Part shown: piece by piece, positions 8,670 through 17,200 of the stretch | Layout of the letters: the number at the start of each line of letters is the position of its first letter | Position numbering within the stretch: position 1 is the first letter of the stretch | Source: Lachnospiraceae bacterium | GTDB taxonomy: Bacteria > Bacillota > Clostridia > Lachnospirales > Lachnospiraceae | Direction of reading: 5' to 3' | Length of the DNA: 64,000 bases | NCBI GenBank assembly: GCA_024403555.1 | Contig: JAKSRP010000003.1 | Coordinates: forward strand, 40,003 to 104,002 | The notes under the pieces: generated by a model | What the model saw: only the letters and a program-made list of their open reading frames with translations | The model's database searches: none | What the model was told of the DNA's origin: nothing | Program-made: the position numbers and the translations under genes

Positions 8670-10628
8670 ATGATCATCACATTAAAAGATGGCTCTACAA
8701 GAGCATATGAATCTCCAATGTCCGTACTTGAAATCGCAACAGACATCAGCGGCGGACTTGGACGTATGGCAACAGCAGGGGAAGTTGACGGCAAAGTAGT
8801 TGACTTAAGAACAATCGTTGACAAAGACTGCGAACTTAATATCTTAACATTTGACAACAGCGACGCTGGTAAAGCAGCTTACCGTCATACAACATCCCAC
8901 ATTTTAGCTCAGGCAGTAAAACGCCTTTACCCAGAAGCAAAATGCGCGATCGGACCAGCAATTGAAGATGGTTTCTACTATGACTTTGATATGCCTTCCT
9001 TAAACAGAGAAGACTTAGACAAAATCGAAAAAGAAATGAAAAAAGTCATCAAAGAAAACCACAAGCTTGAATACTTCGAACTTCCTCGCGAAGAAGCAAT
9101 CAAATTAATGCAGGAAGCAGATGAACCATATAAAGTAGAATTAATCGAAGACCTTCCAGAAGATGCAATCATCTCCTTCTACAAACAGGGTGATTTCACA
9201 GATCTTTGTGCAGGTCCTCACTTAATGAGCACAAAAGCAGTAAAAGCTTTTAAATTAATTTCTTCTTCAGGTGCATACTGGAGAGGAAGCGAAAAGAACA
9301 AGATGTTAACACGTATCTACGGAACATCTTATACAAAGAAACAGGATTTAGCAGACCGTCTTGCATATCTTGAAAATATCAAAAACCGTGACCATAACAA
9401 ATTAGGTCGTGAGATGGAATTATTCACAACTGTAGATGTAATCGGTCAGGGTCTCCCATTATTACTTCCAAAGGGAGCTAAGATGGTTCAGACAATGCAG
9501 AGATGGATCGAAGACTTAGAAGATAACGAATGGGGCTACGTAAGAACAAAGACTCCATTAATGGCGAAGTCTGATTTATATAAAATCTCCGGACACTGGG
9601 ATCACTACAAAGAAGGCATGTTCGTTATGAACGACAACGAAGAAGCAGGCAAAGAAACAATGGCACTTCGTCCAATGACATGTCCATTCCAGTATTATGT
9701 ATACAAAAACTCTCAGCACTCCTACCGTGATCTTCCTATCCGTATGGGTGAAACATCTACATTATTCCGTAACGAAGATTCCGGAGAAATGCACGGTTTA
9801 ACACGTGTACGTCAGTTCACAATTTCCGAAGGTCACTTAATCGTTCGTCCAGACCAGATGGTAGAAGAATTCAAAGGCTGTCTTGCACTTGCAAAACACT
9901 GCTTACAGACATTAGGTGTGGAAGAAGACGTAACATACCATTTATCCAAATGGGATCCTGAAAATACAGAAAAGTACATCGGTACTCCAGAAGAATGGGA
10001 TGAAATGGAAGGAGCAATCCGTGACATCTTAACAGAATTAGACATCGACTTCACAGAAGATGTTGGGGAAGCTGCATTCTACGGTCCTAAAGTAGATATC
10101 AACGCAAAGAACGTATACGGCAAAGAAGATACTATGATCACGGTTCAGTGGGATTCCTTAATCGCAAAACAGTTTGATATGTACTATATCGACCAGAATG
10201 GTGACAAGGTTCGTCCATACATCATCCACAGAACATCCATGGGATGCTACGAACGTACACTTGCATGGTTAATCGAAAAATACGAAGGTAAATTCCCAAC
10301 ATGGTTATGTCCAGAACAGGTTCGTGTACTTCCTATTTCCGAAAAATACATCGATTACGCAGAAACAGTTGCAAAAGAACTTAAGAAAAACGGTGTGTTA
10401 GTAACCGTTGATAATCGTTCCGAAAAGATCGGTTATAAGATCCGTGAAGCAAGAAAAGCTCGTCTTCCATACTGGGTAGTAGTTGGTGCGAAGGAAGAGG
10501 AAGAAGGAAATGTTGCCGTATCCTCCCGTTTTGCTGGTAACGAAGGTGTGAAACCGGTTGCTGAATTTGTAGATCAGATCTGCAAAGAAATTCGTACCAA
10601 AGAAATCCGTAAAGTAGAAGAACAATAA
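8670..10628 (+). CDS. thrS: threonyl-tRNA synthetase
   Basis: Class II aminoacyl-tRNA synthetase. Domains: N-terminal TGS (~1-60), editing domain with zinc-binding HTTSH (~73-77) and a later Cys-x-x-x-His (CAGPH), catalytic core with ALRPMTCPF and the motif 2 region FRNEDSGEMHGLTRVRQF, and a C-terminal anticodon-binding domain from ~545. 652 residues is slightly longer than the usual ~640. AAAGGAGAAAG precedes ATG 8670. It is read from its own T-box transcript. Confidence 0.97.
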   Translation: MIITLKDGSTRAYESPMSVLEIATDISGGLGRMATAGEVDGKVVDLRTIVDKDCELNILTFDNSDAGKAAYRHTTSHILAQAVKRLYPEAKCAIGPAIEDGFYYDFDMPSLNREDLDKIEKEMKKVIKENHKLEYFELPREEAIKLMQEADEPYKVELIEDLPEDAIISFYKQGDFTDLCAGPHLMSTKAVKAFKLISSSGAYWRGSEKNKMLTRIYGTSYTKKQDLADRLAYLENIKNRDHNKLGREMELFTTVDVIGQGLPLLLPKGAKMVQTMQRWIEDLEDNEWGYVRTKTPLMAKSDLYKISGHWDHYKEGMFVMNDNEEAGKETMALRPMTCPFQYYVYKNSQHSYRDLPIRMGETSTLFRNEDSGEMHGLTRVRQFTISEGHLIVRPDQMVEEFKGCLALAKHCLQTLGVEEDVTYHLSKWDPENTEKYIGTPEEWDEMEGAIRDILTELDIDFTEDVGEAAFYGPKVDINAKNVYGKEDTMITVQWDSLIAKQFDMYYIDQNGDKVRPYIIHRTSMGCYERTLAWLIEKYEGKFPTWLCPEQVRVLPISEKYIDYAETVAKELKKNGVLVTVDNRSEKIGYKIREARKARLPYWVVVGAKEEEEGNVAVSSRFAGNEGVKPVAEFVDQICKEIRTKEIRKVEEQ

Positions 10629-10644
10629 TAGAAAATAATTTATT

Positions 10645-11523
10645 ATGACTTTATTAGCATATCAGGTATTCGATGCGGTCATCAGAGAGCAGAGCTTTCT
10701 TAAGGCCGCCGAATCCTTAAACATTACTCCATCCGCTGTCAGCCACACAATTTCCTCTATGGAGAAGGAGCTTGGCTTTCCACTCTTTGTAAGAAGCAAG
10801 CAGGGTGTGCATCTGACCGGATATGGAGAAAGCTTACGTCCATATATTAATGGAGTTTTACAGAGTGAAGAATCTTTACGTACCGCAATTGACCAGATGA
10901 ATGGATTAGAGAGGGGAACCGTAAAGATTGGAACCTTTAACAGCATTTGTACAACAATGGTTCCGGGGCTTATTAAGTCCTTCAGGGAGCTTCATCCATT
11001 TATCGAGATTGAAGTGTTCCAGGGAACCTATGATGATGTTCGCCGCTGGATTAAGAATGGAACCGTGGATCTTGGATTCTTATCGATTTCCAGTGCGGAA
11101 GGGCTTCCGATCACGCCACTTTTTAAAGACCGTCTGGTATCCGTTATGCCAAAGGGAACCGATATTGGTGAGAAGAATTATATCCATATGGAAGAATTAC
11201 GCGGCCGTGGATTTGTATCCCAGAGTGAAAGTACCGATGCGGACATTCAGAACTTACTCAAAAAGTATGGGGTAGAAGTACAGGCGCAATGTCATGTGGT
11301 GGATGACCAGTCAACCATCGCTATGGTAGAAGCAGGGCTCGGCGTGTGTATTATGCCGTCGCTTTTGATGAGCACGATGCGAAGTGATGTGGATATCTAT
11401 CCAATTGAACCTGCAGAATATCGTGTCATTGGTATCTGTACGAAGAATGAACAGACGATATCACCAGCTGTAAAAAGTATGAGAGAACATATTTTGACGA
11501 CAATGCAGGAAAAATTATTATAA
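10645..11523 (+). CDS. LysR-family transcriptional regulator
   Basis: 292 residues with an N-terminal winged helix-turn-helix (~1-60; SFLKAAESLNITPSAVSHTISSMEKELG) and a C-terminal periplasmic-binding-like effector domain (~90-290; TVKIGTFNSICTTMVPG). The regulated genes and ligand are unknown. It follows thrS by 16 bases with no terminator, so it may be read from the T-box transcript. No convincing Shine-Dalgarno site precedes ATG 10645, so translation may be weak. Confidence 0.88.
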   Translation: MTLLAYQVFDAVIREQSFLKAAESLNITPSAVSHTISSMEKELGFPLFVRSKQGVHLTGYGESLRPYINGVLQSEESLRTAIDQMNGLERGTVKIGTFNSICTTMVPGLIKSFRELHPFIEIEVFQGTYDDVRRWIKNGTVDLGFLSISSAEGLPITPLFKDRLVSVMPKGTDIGEKNYIHMEELRGRGFVSQSESTDADIQNLLKKYGVEVQAQCHVVDDQSTIAMVEAGLGVCIMPSLLMSTMRSDVDIYPIEPAEYRVIGICTKNEQTISPAVKSMREHILTTMQEKLL

Positions 11524-11537
11524 GTTTAAAATAAAAG

Positions 11538-11567
11538 TGACCTAAATGTGACGAATTGTGCTATAAT
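11538..11567 (+). promoter_or_regulatory. promoter of the response-regulator gene (extended -10)
   Basis: TGCTATAAT at 11559-11567 gives a perfect -10 box with the TGn extension. The -35 match is weak (TGACCT, 11538-11543). The start codon lies 34 bases downstream behind a GGAGGG site. Confidence 0.65.
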
Positions 11568-11601
11568 AGTAGCCAAGAAAGATTCATTTGGAGGGTAATT
11601 A

Positions 11602-12375
11602 ATGAAAATCTTAGCGGTTGATGATGAACAACTTATGCTCGATGCACTTACCGGAAGCATTCACCGGGCAGAACCAGACGCAGAGGTACATTCTTTTAAG
11701 AGAGGAAGAGACGCCCTTGCATTTGCACAGGTTTATCCAATTGATGTTGCTTTTCTTGATATCCGAATGAGAGGCATGGATGGTCTTACATTAGGGAAGC
11801 ACTTAAAAGCGCTGTATCCTGATATTAATTTGATTTATTGCACGAGTTATGATGAATATATATCAGAAGCATTTCGCGAAGTCAGATGTAATGGCTATAT
11901 TACGAAGCCGGTGGATGCCGATGCCATTGCAAATGAACTTGCACACCTTCGTATACCAATGCATACGGTAGTTCAGGTAGATACAAGGGTGCATTTTCAG
12001 TGTATTGGCCGTTTTGAAGTATTTATTGATAACATACCAGTCAAGTTTGAAAATACGAAGACGAAAGAATTGCTGGCGGTTCTTGTGGACGCGCAGGGAG
12101 GTATCTGCACGAATCAGGAAATTGTAGCGATGCTTTGGGACGATGATGCAAGACATGATTCTTATTTTAAAAAGATACGTAAGGATCTTCTCGATACCTT
12201 TGCAGATAGTGGCTGTGACGATGTCATCTTTAGACAACGAGGCGGCCTTGGCATTAACGTCAATAATGTCAGCTGTGATTTTTATGACTGGAAAAAAGTG
12301 AATATTGGTAAGAAAAAACCGGAAGATTATATGTCTCAGTTTTCCTGGGCGAATATTCCGATTTATGAATGGTAA
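11602..12375 (+). CDS. response regulator, receiver plus winged-helix domain
   Basis: Two-component regulator of 257 residues. The receiver (~1-120) has the acidic pair in AVDDEQ, the phospho-acceptor Asp in AFLDIRMRGMDG and the Lys in GYITKP. The C-terminal part (~130-235) is a winged helix like the DNA-binding domains of OmpR- and SARP-type regulators, not a LytTR domain. It stands directly upstream of the pilus genes on the same strand. The only kinase in the window is the LytS-type sensor at 27159-28508, at the far end of the same locus; their pairing is inferred from position only. Confidence 0.9.
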   Translation: MKILAVDDEQLMLDALTGSIHRAEPDAEVHSFKRGRDALAFAQVYPIDVAFLDIRMRGMDGLTLGKHLKALYPDINLIYCTSYDEYISEAFREVRCNGYITKPVDADAIANELAHLRIPMHTVVQVDTRVHFQCIGRFEVFIDNIPVKFENTKTKELLAVLVDAQGGICTNQEIVAMLWDDDARHDSYFKKIRKDLLDTFADSGCDDVIFRQRGGLGINVNNVSCDFYDWKKVNIGKKKPEDYMSQFSWANIPIYEW

Positions 12376-12376
12376 T

Positions 12377-12411
12377 GAAAAAGCTGTCGAAGAATATCCG
12401 GCAGCTTTTTT
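12377..12411 (+). terminator. rho-independent terminator after the response regulator
   Basis: AAAAAGCTGTCG (from 12378) pairs with CGGCAGCTTTTTT (to 12411) around a short loop. A second T run follows at 12415. It separates the regulator transcript from the pilus operon. Confidence 0.85.
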
Positions 12412-12424
12412 GACTTTTTTACCC

Positions 12425-12444
12425 TGGTATATTTTGGTATATTT
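12425..12444 (+). promoter_or_regulatory. tandem 10-bp direct repeat, candidate regulator site
   Basis: TGGTATATTT occurs twice in succession (12425-12434 and 12435-12444), one helical turn apart, about 70-80 bases upstream of the -10 box of the pilus promoter. Winged-helix response regulators commonly bind such tandem half-sites. That the neighbouring regulator binds here is inference. Confidence 0.4.
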
Positions 12445-12492
12445 TGTAAAGAAGATGGCTATAGTGCCTGAGTAGTGTCCATACAGTAACTG

Positions 12493-12519
12493 TTGCGTAA
12501 CTTTCAAAATTGGTACAAT
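12493..12519 (+). promoter_or_regulatory. promoter of the pilus operon (extended -10)
   Basis: TGGTACAAT at 12511-12519 is an extended -10 box. TTGCGT at 12493-12498 is a poor, closely spaced -35 (15 bases), which would fit an activator-dependent promoter. It has the same TGn extension as the response-regulator promoter. Confidence 0.6.
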
Positions 12520-12596
12520 AATATAACATAACATATGATTGGTATGACTATGCCCATTTTTAAAATGGATTGATATATTTGGAGGTAAAAATAGCC

Positions 12597-13280
12597 ATGA
12601 CAGAAAAGGAACTTAGAAGTTTAAGAAGAGCGGATCTTCTTGAAATGTTAGTTACAGCAGGCAAACAGTTAGAAGAAACAAAAGCAGCATTTGCAAAGAA
12701 AGAACAGGAGATGATTGCTTCTCACGAAGAAACTGTTCAGTCTTTACAGAGTAAATTAGCAAAGACAGAAGAAAAGTTGAATGAAAGAAACATTGCAATT
12801 GACAATGCAGGTTCCCTTGCTGAAGCCTCCCTTGCAATCAATGGCGTAATTGCAGCTGCTCAGAATGCTGCAGATCAGTATTTAGAAAATATCAAGACAA
12901 AATATGCTACCATCGATGCACAGTGCGAGATTCGTGAAAAAGAGATGATGGACCGCATCGCAGTGATGGAAGCAGAAATCAAACAGAGATGCTTTGCAAG
13001 AGAAGCAGAAAGCCAGTCGAAAGCAGACAAAGTTGTAACAGAAGCTTCTGTGAAAGCAGCAGGTATCTTACAGCAGGCACAGGATGAAGCAAACCGTATT
13101 TTAGGCGCAGCAAAAATCAAGGAATCTGAAATTGATTCTAAGTGTGCCGTAATTGAAGCCCAGGCGAAAGCAGCCGCTCAGAAACACTTTGATGAAGCGA
13201 ATGCAAAATTACAGGAAGTAATCAGTACGCATGAATATTTACAGAGTATGTTTTCTGGATTAGGCGGATTAATGAAATAA
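12597..13280 (+). CDS. coiled-coil protein of the pilus locus, unknown function
   Basis: 227 residues, almost wholly helical and rich in Ala, Glu, Lys and Gln, without signal peptide or membrane helix, so cytoplasmic. The N-terminus (TEKELRSLRRADLLEML) is a short helix bundle followed by coiled coil. A central AINGVIAAAQNAADQYLEN stretch and Ala-rich heptads follow, and the C-terminus ends Gly-Leu-Gly-Gly-Leu-Met-Lys. Similar proteins are, from memory, often seen beside signal peptidase and pilin genes in Lachnospiraceae. DivIVA-like or assembly-scaffold roles are possible but unproven. ATG 12597 has a GGAGG site; the ATG at 12570 has none. Confidence 0.75.
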   Translation: MTEKELRSLRRADLLEMLVTAGKQLEETKAAFAKKEQEMIASHEETVQSLQSKLAKTEEKLNERNIAIDNAGSLAEASLAINGVIAAAQNAADQYLENIKTKYATIDAQCEIREKEMMDRIAVMEAEIKQRCFAREAESQSKADKVVTEASVKAAGILQQAQDEANRILGAAKIKESEIDSKCAVIEAQAKAAAQKHFDEANAKLQEVISTHEYLQSMFSGLGGLMK

Positions 13281-13320
13281 ATTTTGAATGAACAATTATT
13301 AATGAAATCAGGAAGATAAG

Positions 13321-14265
13321 ATGTCAAATAAGAAACAGAAACCGATCAGGGATCTAAGCTTACCACCTCTTGATACGCTTGAAAAAGAATTAAAGCGTGA
13401 AAAGAGTAAATTCAGCTTTGATTTTGCTCCTTCCGATTTACTGATTCCATTTTCCAATAAGCTTGAGGACATGAAAGAAGCCAGAGAGCTTAAGAAGGAA
13501 TCTAAGGTAGAAAAAGCTAAGGTAGAAAAAGCTAAGGTGAAAGAAACTGTGAAAGCAGAGAAAGCGCCGAAAGCAGAAAAAGCACCGAAAGCGAAGAAGG
13601 AAAAAGTAAAACCAGCAAAAGTTAAAGCCCTGAAAGGGACACGAACTATTGGACAACTTCATATTGGAAAACAAAAGCCACGTAAAGATTTAGCCAAGTT
13701 AGGCGTTCCAACGATTGGCGAGTTCGAGAAGGAATTAAAGCGTGAAAAATACAAGAACAGCTATTTTGAGATGCTTCGAAGCACTGTATTTACTTTAATT
13801 ACAGTTGCGGCAGTTGCTGTATTGATCGCGGTATTATTACTCCCTGTTTTACAGATTTACGGAACTTCTATGACACCTACTTTCTCAGAAAGTGACATCG
13901 TAGTATCTGTAAAAGGAAGCGATTTTAAGACAGGTGAAGTAATCGCGTTCTATTATAACAACCGAATTCTTGTAAAACGAGTAATCGGACATGCTGGGGA
14001 CTGGGTAGATCTTGACAACGAAGGCAATGTTTATGTCAATGGCAAGAGACTCGATGAACCATATATCAAGGATAAAGCCTTTGGTGACTGTGATATTGAA
14101 CTCCCATATCAGGTGCCAGAGTCTAGAATATTCGTCCTGGGTGACCACCGTAATGTTTCGGTTGATTCACGAAACAGTGCAATTGGATGTATTGCTCAGG
14201 AACAGATTGTAGGAAAGATTGTTTTCAGAGTATGGCCTCTTAACAGGCTAGGAACAGTAAGGTAG
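13321..14265 (+). CDS. signal peptidase I with long basic N-terminal tail
   Basis: Membrane serine peptidase removing signal peptides, here probably serving the pilins that follow. The catalytic half (~180-314) has the nucleophile Ser in YGTSMTPTF, the general-base Lys in ILVKRVIG, and the box-E-like GDHRNVSVDSR. One membrane helix (~155-178) precedes it. The first ~150 residues are an unusual cytoplasmic tail of Lys/Ala/Glu/Pro repeats framed by two copies of an EKELKREK motif (~residues 20 and 137). At 314 aa it is much longer than the usual ~180 aa. It ends 16 bases before the adhesin gene. Confidence 0.93.
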   Translation: MSNKKQKPIRDLSLPPLDTLEKELKREKSKFSFDFAPSDLLIPFSNKLEDMKEARELKKESKVEKAKVEKAKVKETVKAEKAPKAEKAPKAKKEKVKPAKVKALKGTRTIGQLHIGKQKPRKDLAKLGVPTIGEFEKELKREKYKNSYFEMLRSTVFTLITVAAVAVLIAVLLLPVLQIYGTSMTPTFSESDIVVSVKGSDFKTGEVIAFYYNNRILVKRVIGHAGDWVDLDNEGNVYVNGKRLDEPYIKDKAFGDCDIELPYQVPESRIFVLGDHRNVSVDSRNSAIGCIAQEQIVGKIVFRVWPLNRLGTVR

Positions 14266-14281
14266 AAAGGAGGATCGCGGA

Positions 14282-17200
14282 TTGGAGAAATTTACAGCTA
14301 GAGGAGAATCATTTCTTCTTAAATACAGACGTTTGAAAAAATGGCAGAAAGTAGTCAGCGTAATGGCTTGTATCGTAGTTTTTTGTACGACATATGCATT
14401 GATTTTACCAGCGATTACTCTTACAAATAAAACCTATTGTGGGCAGAAAGAACATGCAGGACATGTGGCAGACTGCTACACAGAACGAACAGTGAAAGTA
14501 TGTCATGAGGCAGAAAGTGATGGCCATAAGCATACGGATGCGTGTTATACCATCCCAGAGATTACGCGTGAGGAAGTCAATGAAGACGGCGAAACCGTAA
14601 CCATCACAGAAAAAGGCGAACCAAAGCTTGCTTGTGGCAAAAAGGAAAAAGCAGGTCATAAGCATAATAATTCCTGTTATAAGACAGAAAAGAAATTAAC
14701 TTGTAACAAAGGAATTCACAAACATAGTGCAGCTTGTTTTGCTAACCCACATGCAGATCTTGAAAAGAAAGCTGACTGGGAAAAGAAGATTGATAAGCTT
14801 GAGCTTACCGGCGACTGGGCATTAGACGTCGTTACAATCGCAGATTCTCAGATTGGATATAAAGAAAGCAGAAGCAACTATGTAGTGGAAGCTGACGATA
14901 AAAAAGGTTACACACGTTACGGTGACTGGTATGGAAACCAGTATGGTGACTGGTGTGCGATGTTTGCATCCTTCTGTTTGAATTATGCGGGTGTTGACCG
15001 TGAACTCATGCCGATTGATGCAAGCTGTCAGAACTGGATTGATGTATTATCTGACAAAGTTCATGATGATAAAGATCAGTCAGAGAAAGACAAATCCAAG
15101 AAAGAGAAAAAATACGATTTATATAGAAAAGCCGGCAAATATGAACCTAAGTGTGGAGATTTAATCTTCTTCGACTGGGATAAGACAGGAAAGCACTCTG
15201 ATCATGTCGGAATCGTATCAGAAGTAAAACGCGATAAAGAAGATCAGATTATCGAAATCGTAACAATTGAAGGTAACTCTTCCGATATGGTTAAATCAAA
15301 CAGCTATAAACCGGATGATGAAACCATTATGGGTTATGCCGAACTTCCAGAAAATCCAGATTTTGATCCTGCAACAGAAGGCGCAGAAGATCAGGATAAA
15401 GCAGAGAAAGCAACAGAAGTTGAGGCTGCCGACGATAAAGATGCTGTTGTAGATGAAAAGGCAGATTCTGAAGAAGTGAAAGAATCTGAAGAAGCAACAG
15501 AGGAAGAGACAACTGAAGTAAAAGAAGATACTACTGAAACAAATATCGAAGAAGTGATTGAGGAGTCTGAATCATCCATTAACGAAACAGACGAAGCTGA
15601 AGAAGTAGATGAAACTGAAAAATCAGAAGAATCTGTGGATGAAGAAGAAACAAAACTTGATACAGAGCTTCGTTATACAAAAGAATACGAAGGAACAGAC
15701 TATATTGTAAAAGTCTTATATTCTGAAGCAGCACAGATTCCGGAAGATGCGGAACTTATTGCAGAAGAATATAGTAAGAACTCTAATAACTACAAACAGC
15801 GCTATAAAGAATTCTTAGAATTATATAACTTGGATGAAGATACTGATTTAACAGAAGAGTTCAGACTCTTTGATATCAGTTTTATTCAGAGAAGCGGGTT
15901 ATTAGGACTTGCAAAGACAGAAATTGAACCCAAAACAGAAGTTAAGGTAACAATTACTTATAAAGATGTTGAAACAATTGGCGACTGTCACGTTACTCAT
16001 TTCGGTGACAAAACAGAGATGGTTGGCGCAAATGCAGTAGAAAATGATGGCGATGCAGTGATCAGTTTTAATGCCAGTGGATTCTCTGATTATGGAATCG
16101 CACTTTTAGCAGAGGATGATGGAATCGCACCGCTGGCGGAAAGTGATTGGCCTAGTGCACCTGCAACCGGTAACCTGAAGGGTGTTGTAGTACAGCAGCC
16201 TGTCGTAGGTGAGTGGTATATCATCTATGGCTACAGTGGAAGTGGTACCGCTTATGCACTGACTGAGTGGTGGCCAAACCGTGGAAACGGTGGCGGTGAC
16301 AGCAACAAGCTCGCTACTTTACATACCGCCTCTACTCAGCTTGGTGGAAATGTAGAATTCTGGTTAAGCGAGCAGAATTATTCTCATAATGATGAGATTA
16401 CTTGGCAGTATGTAGGCGATGGCGGTTTCAGAAACAGATATGGCTACTACTTGTATATGAAAACTAGCAGAAGTGGTTATTCTTACAGTGCTGATTTTAG
16501 CGTAGCTACCAACCCTGGAAGCAGTACCAGACGACTGAATCATTATGATTGGAATACCAAGACATTTTATGCAGATTCTCAGTTCTCTGGTCGAATTGCC
16601 GCACTGCAGATTACCAGTGGTGGTTACTCTGCTACACCAACCAGCAGAACCAGTGTTGGTCATAGCGGATTAAATCAGTATCTGGCTCAGGTAACAAACG
16701 TAGATACAACAAACGTTGCAAATGGTAATCATCCGCCGACAACCGTTACCGGTACTGCACAGCTGAACAAACCGGTTCTTTACAGCTTGGATGCATCCTC
16801 CACTACCATGCAGGCGGTGGCAGGTGTCGAATATACCATTAAGAATAGCAACGGTACGGTAGTACAGAGAATCCATACAAATGGAAGCAGTATCGATAAC
16901 ATCATCAATGGTCTGGATCCAGGGACCTATACCGTAGAGCAGACTGCTGTACCAGAGGGTTATGTAGTTGCTCCACAGAAGAGAACCATCACCATTGGTT
17001 CTGGTGGTAACGGATATGTGGGTACATACTATGTGTATAAGGATCAGGATTATAAGTCTGATAAGACTGGACAGGTAATTAATTACGAAAATCGTATTTA
17101 TCAGGTCGATATCAGCGGTCAGTCTGGTAAGTACCATTATGAGGTTGATCCAATTCATCTGGATCTGGTTGTCGATGTATCGAACTCTATGCTGTTCCCT

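Noticed and set aside
11863-12534. 223-residue minus-strand frame opposite the response regulator
   Set aside because: Antisense shadow of a clear receiver/winged-helix gene, with biased composition and no start signals.
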